From Candidatus Shapirobacteria bacterium (GTDB taxonomy: Bacteria > Patescibacteriota > Microgenomatia > UBA12405 > JAHJSD01): DNA of 5,376 nt. The notes under the pieces are model-generated. The model was not told the origin of the DNA and did not search any database. It worked only from the letters and a program-made list of their open reading frames with translations. The position numbers and the translations under genes were made by a program. The stretch's first letter is position 1. Every line of letters begins with the position of its first letter. Positions 1 through 4,780 of the stretch are shown in pieces. The stretch is taken from NCBI GenBank assembly GCA_027021145.1, contig JALUUX010000102.1:1-5376 (forward strand). Direction: 5' to 3'.

Positions 1-1844
1 CCAATAAAACCTTTCCTTTTAATTATTTTTTTGACTTTCTCCTAACAATCAGCTTCCTTAAAGAAGTTTTAAGGTTTGTTTACACTAAATTTGCGATTTT
101 GTTCCATTTTGGAATGACTATTTTTCTGGCTTATTTCTTCCAATTGAGTTTCAGGCGACTAAAAGATCATCTTACAACCACCAAAATAACTCTCCTAGTT
201 CTGATACTGCTAATTTACGGCTATCCTCTTTTTCAAGGACAGTTAATTTCGGAAAAAGTAAGAATTAAAATTCCTCAGTATTATTTTCAATTCTGGCAAT
301 TCATGAAAAATCAACCAGAAGGAAAAGTGCTCGCTCTTCCCCTCCATCAGCCAGCTGGTTGGCAATACTACAATTGGGGCTACCAGGGCTCTGGCTTTAT
401 TTGGTTTGGTTTGAAACAGCCAATTTTTGATCGTGATTTCGACCGCTGGGAAACTAAAAATGAAGAATCTTTTCGAGAATTTTTTTATGCTCTTTATTCC
501 AACAACCCTCTCAGGTTTGCCAAAACAATGAAAAAATACAAAGTCAGTTATCTTGTCTGGGACCAGGCTATCACTTTTCCAATAACTAAAAATATTGATC
601 AAGTAACCTTCAAAACCGAAATTAGCCATCTCCTTTCTTGGCTCCAGAAGAGAAATATAGTTGAAAAAATTGGTTCTTTTGGGACAATTCAGGTTTTCAA
701 AATCAGACAAGAAAAAGAAGTGTCAATAAAAGAAATTAAAACAATTAGTTCCCTGGTTTCTCCTCACTACCTGTGGCATTACACTGATGCCGCTTATCAA
801 TCCCTAGGTGACTATATCACCTCTAACAACTCAACTAGGGGTAAATACTATCCATTCCGCCAGATTCTTAACAAAAATAATAAACTTGACTTAAAGAAAA
901 TAAAAATCTTTCCCGTTAATCGTACTTGGCGAATTGAATTGTCGGTCCCCAATATTCCCTCTCGGCCCATTATCCCTCAAAGCAATCAAATAGAAAAGCC
1001 GTTAACCGAAAAATTTGCAGTCAACAAAGATCGAATTTCCCTAATGATTGACTCCTTTTGGCAGTTTGATGCCCAAGAAATCTGGCGCAGAAACAAAAAC
1101 TCGCCAGGAATTAGCTTTGTTAATAACCGAGTTAAATATTCTTCTGTTAATAGTACTCGAGGTACTAATCTTGCTTTAGATACTCTACCCCACTCAGTCG
1201 GTTATATTATCGGTATCAAATCAAGAAATATTTCTGGATTGCCATTGCGAATTTGCTTCAAAAATCTTTACACTGGTCTTTGCGCTCTATTAGAGGAACA
1301 GCTCAGTAATCACAAAAAGATTGCTTGGGACTTTTTCCTGGTTCCTCCAACAGACGAGCTCTTTGGCTATCATTTGCTTTTGAATAATATTTCTTACGGA
1401 GGAGTAAAAAGTGAAAATGAGGTAGAAAAAATTGTCGTTCTGCCTGTTCCCTACCACTTTCTAGATCAACTATATTTTGAGCTGGGAAATAGTTTCCAAC
1501 AAAACAAAAAATATTTGGCTTTCTACCAGTCGTTCAATCCCCATTGGCTCGCCTTTTACCTCGATGGCTGGCGGCTAAGGCGGCTGAAAAATCATCTCCT
1601 CATCAACAATTGGGCTAATGGGTGGGAAATTGATTTTCAATCCAAAATCCAAAAACCAAAAACCAAAATGATAGACCAAAATGAAAAATCAACAAATTCA
1701 AAAGCACCAATCACCAACCACCAGTCACCAATCACCATTTATATCTTCTTCTGGCCTCAAGTTTTGGAGTTTGTTGGTTTTGGGCTGCTGTTGGAAACCA
1801 TTGTTCTCACCGCTTCTTCGGCCGATCGGACTAAAAAGGAGTGA
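1..1844 (+). CDS. Large polytopic membrane protein, GT-C/YfhO-like, 3' part only
   Basis: The reading frame is open from the left edge (first whole codon at 3), so the TTG at 99 is not the real start and the N-terminus lies outside the window. Hydrophobic segments are coded at about 90-146 (preceded by the RFVYTKF motif) and 186-233, and a last one at about 1758-1811. Between them is a long, probably extracytoplasmic region. It contains a block with KIPQYYFQFW, GWQYYNWGYQG and KQPIFDRDFDRW (about 270-450) and, near the end, ANGW followed by FWPQ. I recognise this set from large uncharacterised GT-C/YfhO/DUF3367-like membrane proteins of Patescibacteria. By analogy it would use lipid-linked sugars to build surface glycans, but the catalytic N-terminal half is absent, so the activity is not shown. 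About 30 residues of low-complexity sequence (coded at 1641-1740) separate ANGW from FWPQ. It ends in TGA, 18 bp from the convergent neighbour's stop. Confidence 0.72.
   Translation, partial: NKTFPFNYFFDFLLTISFLKEVLRFVYTKFAILFHFGMTIFLAYFFQLSFRRLKDHLTTTKITLLVLILLIYGYPLFQGQLISEKVRIKIPQYYFQFWQFMKNQPEGKVLALPLHQPAGWQYYNWGYQGSGFIWFGLKQPIFDRDFDRWETKNEESFREFFYALYSNNPLRFAKTMKKYKVSYLVWDQAITFPITKNIDQVTFKTEISHLLSWLQKRNIVEKIGSFGTIQVFKIRQEKEVSIKEIKTISSLVSPHYLWHYTDAAYQSLGDYITSNNSTRGKYYPFRQILNKNNKLDLKKIKIFPVNRTWRIELSVPNIPSRPIIPQSNQIEKPLTEKFAVNKDRISLMIDSFWQFDAQEIWRRNKNSPGISFVNNRVKYSSVNSTRGTNLALDTLPHSVGYIIGIKSRNISGLPLRICFKNLYTGLCALLEEQLSNHKKIAWDFFLVPPTDELFGYHLLLNNISYGGVKSENEVEKIVVLPVPYHFLDQLYFELGNSFQQNKKYLAFYQSFNPHWLAFYLDGWRLRRLKNHLLINNWANGWEIDFQSKIQKPKTKMIDQNEKSTNSKAPITNHQSPITIYIFFWPQVLEFVGFGLLLETIVLTASSADRTKKE
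1641..1740 (+). repeat. In-frame heptanucleotide repeat tract inside the membrane-protein gene
   Basis: Units of exactly 7 nt can be read directly. TCCAAAA occurs twice and ACCAAAA twice at 1641-1668, and another ACCAAAA lies at 1675-1681. Then come ACCAATC, ACCAACC, ACCAGTC, ACCAATC and ACCATTT without a break at 1706-1740. Seven-nt units put the same codon phase back every 21 nt, which is why the protein shows PIT repeated seven residues apart. The encoded stretch is rich in K, Q, N, S and T and lies between two motifs that look conserved (ANGW and FWPQ). The simplest reading is a tolerated insertion or expansion in a loop before the last membrane span. It stays in frame and adds no stop. 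Confidence 0.75.
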
Positions 1845-1860
1845 AAAAGGTGGCTTTTTC
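1843..1860. terminator. Possible bidirectional AT-rich hairpin between convergent genes
   Basis: GAAAAAG (1843-1849) and CTTTTTC (1854-1860) pair perfectly around a GTGG loop. The hairpin covers the last codon of the upstream gene and ends two bases before the minus-strand gene's stop. The T-run is inside the stem rather than after it, and only the outer and inner pairs are G-C, so the stem is weak. Position supports a terminator for both genes more than stability does. Confidence 0.3.
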
Positions 1861-1862
1861 GA

Positions 1863-2906
1863 TTAGTCTTCTTTAAGATAAGGATTAACTAAGACTTCAG
1901 TCGTGGTACCCTCAGACCCGGGATATATTTGGATTAGAGGAGGATGTGTCAAAAGCGCTTCTCGCATTAGTTTCGGCTGTAATTGTCTGAATTGAGAAGC
2001 AATAACAGATGGATTTTCCTTGACCAGTTCCAGTAATTCCTGATGTCCGCCACCAACTATAAACGCCACTTTAGATCTTGGAAATTTTTCCATCAAGAAC
2101 AGTAATTGAGAGGCAAAATAGAAATTGCGAAAAGTTAATACAACATCTTCAGGATGAATTTTCCCCAAATTAATACCTAGTTTAAAAAACACATCTCTTA
2201 ATTTGCGTTTAGTTGAAAATAATCTGCCGATATTAAGGCTTAAAAGTCGAAAATTCATTGTTTGCCCCCACAGTACAGACAAACCAAAAATAGACCGCTT
2301 CAAAAATTCTCTTCGAGTTATCGGCCTCCCATCTAAAGCCGCTAAAGCCCCTACACCCCCCATGATGCCGGGAAGCATTATCACACTAGGAGTATCTATC
2401 GGAACTCTTAATCTTGGCTCTATTCCTACTATTGAAGGCAAACTATCAGCAACTGGAACAAGGTCTCTATACCAATCTCTCCTAGATAGAAAGACCTCGC
2501 GCCAATTTATCCCACTCGTAAGATTATGTTTACCTGGCTCCAAAGAAACTGGACAAAGGCCCTCGAGAACTAAGAAATCAAAATACCCTTGTTTGATCCT
2601 CTCTAAAAACTCACCTGGGAGACATTGTCCTGTTCCTTCTACTAAACCTCCGTGTCGACCAAAAACTAAAGTTAATTCTGCCCCATTTGGGAATTCTACT
2701 TTCTCTTTGTAAGGGGGTCTAAAAGCAGCAGTTGTCTCCAATGATCCAGCCAAAATAGAAGGTCCCAAAGCAAATAAATATCTCAAAAAATCCCTTCTGT
2801 TTAGAGTAAAACGCCCCTCCTTCTCCTGTTTTTTTGTCCTAACACGAGATTTTTCTGGCCTTTCTATTAGATTTTCCATCACAGCCACTTTCATAGACAA
2901 TGACAC
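1863..2906 (-). CDS. Tat-signal protein with TraB/Tiki-like domain
   Basis: Residue numbers count from the GTG at 2906. A basic N-terminus leads to NRRDFLR (36-42) and a hydrophobic stretch to about residue 62, a good twin-arginine export signal ending near TAAF. The rest resembles the TraB/PrgY/Tiki-like fold: a first strand with GRHGG (His85), then FLVLEG (Glu115), and late in the protein TFRN...FIVGGGH (Arg260, His288). In that superfamily such His, Glu and Arg residues cluster in a metal-binding or hydrolytic site. The assignment rests on motif pattern only and no substrate can be named. A second twin-arginine motif, TRREFLK (197-203), is followed by a hydrophobic run. Coordinates give the longest frame. 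The TATAAT at 2911-2916 would start transcription at about 2904, so the ATGs at 2894 or 2879 (the latter with a weak AAAGTGG upstream) are likelier starts. The product is probably exported or membrane-anchored. Confidence 0.75.
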   Translation of the reverse strand: MSLSMKVAVMENLIERPEKSRVRTKKQEKEGRFTLNRRDFLRYLFALGPSILAGSLETTAAFRPPYKEKVEFPNGAELTLVFGRHGGLVEGTGQCLPGEFLERIKQGYFDFLVLEGLCPVSLEPGKHNLTSGINWREVFLSRRDWYRDLVPVADSLPSIVGIEPRLRVPIDTPSVIMLPGIMGGVGALAALDGRPITRREFLKRSIFGLSVLWGQTMNFRLLSLNIGRLFSTKRKLRDVFFKLGINLGKIHPEDVVLTFRNFYFASQLLFLMEKFPRSKVAFIVGGGHQELLELVKENPSVIASQFRQLQPKLMREALLTHPPLIQIYPGSEGTTTEVLVNPYLKED

Positions 2907-2910
2907 AAAT

Positions 2911-2943
2911 ATTATAACGCATGAAAAACTGTGTTTCTGTCAA
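2911..2943 (-). promoter_or_regulatory. Candidate promoter of the Tat-signal gene
   Basis: On the minus strand a perfect TATAAT lies at 2916-2911 and a perfect TTGACA at 2943-2938. The spacer is 21 nt, longer than the usual 16-18 nt of sigma-70 promoters, so the two boxes may not act together. CAGAAA is what lies at the normal distance. The -10 alone predicts a start near 2904, only about 10 nt before the ATG at 2894, giving a very short leader. Confidence 0.45.
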
Positions 2944-3029
2944 TCATCACCCAGATTTCGGAATTTTTTGGCTTTGGTTTGCTGACAGGGGTGGTAGCAT
3001 TCCTTTTAGAGCTCAGGGAGTGAGAAATT

Positions 3030-3038
3030 TGCTATACT
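3030..3038 (+). promoter_or_regulatory. Extended -10 promoter of the MNT-HEPN operon
   Basis: TG-C-TATACT is an extended -10 element and no convincing -35 box lies 15-19 nt upstream, as is common for this promoter class. Transcription would start about 7 nt later, near 3045, and the ATG is at 3048. The antitoxin mRNA would then be leaderless or nearly so. No purine-rich ribosome site precedes the ATG, which agrees. No clear operator palindrome was seen beside it. Confidence 0.5.
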
Positions 3039-3047
3039 TAAAAAGCG

Positions 3048-3437
3048 ATGGAAAAGAAGCTTAAACAACTGGGAGTTTTGGCGGTTTATCTAATTGGTTC
3101 GCGGGCTCGGGGTCAACAGCGGCCTGATAGTGATATTGATATTGCCGTCGTGGTGAAAAATCGAAAAAAGGCCAACTTGCGACAAATCATTGGCATCTTA
3201 GCCGAAAAATTTCCCGCGGAAAAACTTCACCTAAGCCTAGTGGATCTGAGTCATACCTCTCCTCTTTTTCTTTATCAAATCATTAAAGAAGGTCAACTTC
3301 TTTTCACCCGAGAAAAAGACTTTCCCACCCTCTTTGCCGCCCAAGCAATGCAACGCTACTTCTACGATCAATATCGCCTGGAAATCTTTCGCCAGGAATT
3401 ATTAAAAAGAATCAAGGAAGGAAAATATGGCTATTAA
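3048..3437 (+). CDS. mntA: MNT-family nucleotidyltransferase antitoxin (MntA-like)
   Basis: This is a minimal nucleotidyltransferase of 129 residues, a normal size for the family. The signature GSX10DXD is intact: Gly17-Ser18, then exactly ten residues, then Asp29-Ile-Asp31 in a SDIDIAVV strand. The likely third acidic residue is Asp66 in LSLVDL. These residues bind metal and NTP. In studied MntA-HepT pairs the enzyme transfers AMP groups from ATP to a tyrosine in the HEPN toxin and so silences it. The C-terminal third is helical and basic (QELLKRIKEGK) and may contact the partner. It is the first gene of a two-gene operon, and its last 11 bases are shared with the toxin gene. The start is the ATG just after an extended -10, with no Shine-Dalgarno. 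The family is clear; the AMP-transfer role is inferred from relatives and from the partner's conserved tyrosine. Confidence 0.9.
   Translation: MEKKLKQLGVLAVYLIGSRARGQQRPDSDIDIAVVVKNRKKANLRQIIGILAEKFPAEKLHLSLVDLSHTSPLFLYQIIKEGQLLFTREKDFPTLFAAQAMQRYFYDQYRLEIFRQELLKRIKEGKYGY
3414..3421 (+). promoter_or_regulatory. Strong Shine-Dalgarno of hepT inside mntA
   Basis: AAGGAAGG lies 5 nt before the ATG at 3427, within the coding end of the antitoxin gene. It fixes the toxin start and the 11-bp overlap. It is the clearest ribosome site in the window, while the antitoxin gene has none, so the two cistrons are probably initiated by different routes. Confidence 0.8.
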
Positions 3438-3858
3438 TCATCAGTTATTGGTACAAAAAATTAGTCAGTTAGGAGAAATTATTCGCCGAATCGAGAATAT
3501 GGATTTTACCCTTGAAGAGCTAGAAAATATTTCTGACCTACAAGATCTCCTCACTTTCCGACTTATTCAAGGAGTAGAAATCGCCATCGACATTGCCACT
3601 CATTTAATTGCTGGTCTAGGATTAAAAGTGCCCGAAAGCGCGGCTTCATCATTTGATGTTTTAGCTCAAGAAAAAATCATCAGCAAGAAACTGGCAAAAT
3701 CACTTCGGCAAGCAGTCGGCTTTCGCAACCTAGCGGTACATCGTTATGCTGATTTAGACTTTCGCCTAGTTTACCATGATTATCACCAAGATTTAAACGA
3801 CCTAAGACAATTTGTCACCGCTATTAGTCAATATCTTGAAAAAGAAAAAATTACTTGA
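3427..3858 (+). CDS. hepT: HEPN-family RNase toxin (HepT-like, DUF86)
   Basis: This is a 143-residue all-helical protein of HepT/DUF86 type. The catalytic motif RX4HXY is complete: Arg100, His105 and Tyr107 in GFRNLAVHRY. Arg and His form the RNase site of HEPN dimers, and the Tyr is the residue that MntA-type antitoxins AMPylate in characterised pairs. Upstream, the FRLIQGVEIAIDIATHLI helix (about 44-61) is the typical dimerisation helix region of this family. The gene overlaps mntA by 11 bp, so the pair is surely cotranscribed, and it has its own strong ribosome site. The order antitoxin-then-toxin is one of the two usual arrangements. The last 8 bp overlap the end of the opposite-strand HEPN-like gene. 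No truncation or missing key residue is visible, so the toxin is likely active. RNA target unknown. Confidence 0.92.
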   Translation: MAINHQLLVQKISQLGEIIRRIENMDFTLEELENISDLQDLLTFRLIQGVEIAIDIATHLIAGLGLKVPESAASSFDVLAQEKIISKKLAKSLRQAVGFRNLAVHRYADLDFRLVYHDYHQDLNDLRQFVTAISQYLEKEKIT

Positions 3859-4330
3859 TTAGTAGCTCGGCCTCTTGGATAGCGGCGAGGATGGCATTGA
3901 TCCGCTCCTCGGCTTCTTTAAGATTGATTCGGTGAAGATTATGGGGAAAATAGTGAAAAATTAAGTTTCTCCCCTGCTTCCAAGCCTGCCAGAGATGATC
4001 GGCAATTCGCTGGCCGGTTTCGCCCAAATCTTCCAGCTTTCGGTAAACCGACCAGCTCTTATGACGCAAAGCTGGATTTAAAACCTTGCCCACCCGAAAC
4101 CGGTCGGAATTATACTGACGCTTGTTGATCAAACCCAATCGCAAAAAAAGGCGCTTTAAAAATCCCTCATAAGCTTTGGCAAAGGGAGCCACCAAAAAGG
4201 AATAATCAGAAAAACCATCACGACAGCGTGGTGGCGACCCAGCTGGACAGGACTTAACCCACTCTAACAAACTGTGGCCGTCTTCAATCAACTGTTTTTG
4301 TTCAGGAGAAAGAAGGCTGCTCATAACCAC
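3851..4330 (-). CDS. Second HEPN-like protein, related to RnlA-type toxins (putative)
   Basis: A protein of about 157-159 residues. Near the C-terminus GRNLIFHYFPHN holds an RX4H motif (Arg121, His126, numbering from the GTG at 4330) followed by a long helix with EAEERI. This is the HEPN RNase signature. The central block FLVAPFAKAYEGFLKRLF (about 45-62), then RVGKVLNPAL, does not resemble HepT. It recalls the HEPN portion of RnlA/LsoA-type toxins and small proteins annotated that way in archaea and Patescibacteria. It is far shorter than full RnlA, so it would be a stand-alone HEPN unit. The gene faces hepT tail to tail with an 8-bp overlap of coding ends. No antitoxin gene of its own follows or precedes it; the small membrane protein upstream has no antitoxin look. 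The ATG at 4324 is an equally good start; only a weak AAGTGG lies before it. The RNase activity is inferred. Confidence 0.6.
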   Translation of the reverse strand: MVMSSLLSPEQKQLIEDGHSLLEWVKSCPAGSPPRCRDGFSDYSFLVAPFAKAYEGFLKRLFLRLGLINKRQYNSDRFRVGKVLNPALRHKSWSVYRKLEDLGETGQRIADHLWQAWKQGRNLIFHYFPHNLHRINLKEAEERINAILAAIQEAELLIK

Positions 4331-4338
4331 TTATTTGA

Positions 4339-4386
4339 TCATTTGGTCATTTGACATTTGACATTTATCATTTAAATGACCAAATG
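4339..4386. repeat. Heptamer repeat array with a 13-bp inverted repeat
   Basis: Units follow the pattern NCATTTR: TCATTTG (4339-4345), one extra G, TCATTTG (4347-4353), ACATTTG, ACATTTA and TCATTTA up to 4374. The first part, CATTTGGTCATTT (4340-4352), pairs perfectly with AAATGACCAAATG (4374-4386) across a 21-nt loop, so the array could fold as a long AT-rich hairpin. It lies just upstream of the HEPN-like gene's start and may influence its expression, but nothing shows this directly. Confidence 0.75.
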
Positions 4387-4426
4387 TTAAACCCCGCCGT
4401 CGCGGGGCAGGTGATCAAATGTTAAA
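4377..4426. repeat. Near-identical 15-bp direct repeats around a 20-bp GC-rich hairpin segment
   Basis: TGACCAAATGTTAAA (4377-4391) recurs as TGATCAAATGTTAAA (4412-4426) with one mismatch. Between them are exactly 20 bases of very GC-rich sequence holding a perfect 6-bp stem. The second copy supplies the last codons and the TGA stop of the small membrane protein gene. The sharp base-composition change suggests a small inserted or duplicated module, similar in form to REP-like elements. Confidence 0.65.
4392..4407 (-). terminator. Probable intrinsic terminator after the small membrane protein gene
   Basis: CCCCGC and GCGGGG form a perfect 6-bp GC stem with a 4-nt loop. On the minus strand the stem is followed by TTTAACATTT, a moderate T-tract, and it begins 8 nt past the TGA at 4415-4417. 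This is a fair Rho-independent terminator for that gene. It would separate it from the HEPN-like gene further along the same strand. The T-run is interrupted, so efficiency is doubtful. Confidence 0.45.
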
Positions 4427-4726
4427 ATCTAAATTAGGTTCTTCTTCTAAATTCAAATCCTCAAGAAGCTGATTAATCTCTTGATCTAACTGGTCAAGCT
4501 CCTCCTGAGAAACTTCTCCACCGCCGGTTGCTACCCCTTCTTCTCTAGCTGATTTAGCGGTTTCTGTCGGCTCCTTAACTTCAAACTCCAATTTGGTGGC
4601 GTCATAAGTTTCTTTCCCACTCTTTTGGCTCACCCAAGCTCGATTGGTCTTTTGCCACCAATAAAATCCTCCAAGACCCAAAATCAACAAGCCAATCAGT
4701 AAGCCAACAAAAACACCTTTCTTCAT
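4415..4726 (-). CDS. Small single-span membrane-anchored protein of unknown function
   Basis: A 103-residue protein that I do not recognise. The N-terminus MKKGVFVGLLIGLLILGLGGFYWW is a classic membrane anchor (about residues 5-25) with Lys residues before it and WWQK at the interface. It has no lipobox Cys and no clear cleavage site. The rest is hydrophilic: a charged linker with Gly-rich TGGGE at about 67-71, then a strongly acidic helical tail (EELDQLDQEINQLLEDLNLEEEPN). By the positive-inside rule the short N-terminus is cytoplasmic and the acidic tail faces out. The ATG at 4726 follows a heptamer repeat tract and has no Shine-Dalgarno. The next gene on this strand upstream is the helical protein, also possibly envelope-related, so the two may belong together. 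The last residues FNI and the stop are coded by a copy of the intergenic direct repeat. Confidence 0.65.
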   Translation of the reverse strand: MKKGVFVGLLIGLLILGLGGFYWWQKTNRAWVSQKSGKETYDATKLEFEVKEPTETAKSAREEGVATGGGEVSQEELDQLDQEINQLLEDLNLEEEPNLDFNI

Positions 4727-4733
4727 AATTTAG

Positions 4734-4768
4734 TCATTTATCATTTATCATTTAACATTTAATATTTG
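4734..4768. repeat. Five-unit heptanucleotide tandem repeat
   Basis: TCATTTA occurs three times in a row (4734-4754), followed by ACATTTA and ATATTTG, with a strict 7-nt period. The same unit family occurs at 4339-4374. Next to it are the perfect palindrome ATTTGCAAAT (4764-4773) and a weak hairpin TGAAAT/ATTTCA (4774-4788) over the stop of the helical-protein gene. The tract fills almost the whole spacer between two minus-strand genes and lies directly before the start of the small membrane protein gene. Confidence 0.8.
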
Positions 4769-4780
4769 CAAATTGAAATT

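Noticed and set aside
99..101. TTG as the start of the membrane-protein gene
   Set aside because: The frame stays open to the left edge and the codons before it encode a continuing membrane segment with the RFVYTKF motif, so the gene is cut by the window.
243..710. Minus-strand open frame of 155 codons
   Set aside because: It lies wholly inside the membrane-protein gene on the other strand, whose protein motifs are convincing. Its product shows no recognisable motif and no upstream ribosome site or promoter.
1681..1866. Plus-strand open frame of 61 codons starting in the repeat tract
   Set aside because: It is the +1 shadow of the membrane-protein gene and begins in repeat sequence. Its hydrophobic part simply mirrors the last membrane span.
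2203..2712. Plus-strand open frame of 169 codons
   Set aside because: It is antisense to the Tat-signal gene, and the product is Pro/Ser/Lys-rich in the way typical of a shadow frame. The minus-strand protein has clear domains here.
2907..3047. A small gene or RNA in the divergent spacer
   Set aside because: Only 141 bp, no open frame with a start signal, and no strong structure. Promoter elements explain what can be seen.
4331..4426. Possible CRISPR array
   Set aside because: Units are 7-8 nt and directly adjoining, with no 25-40 nt repeat and no spacers of constant length.
4415..4726. Small membrane protein as antitoxin of the second HEPN-like protein
   Set aside because: It has a membrane anchor and probably an outward-facing tail, a terminator-like hairpin separates the genes, and no DNA-binding or nucleotidyltransferase motif is present.
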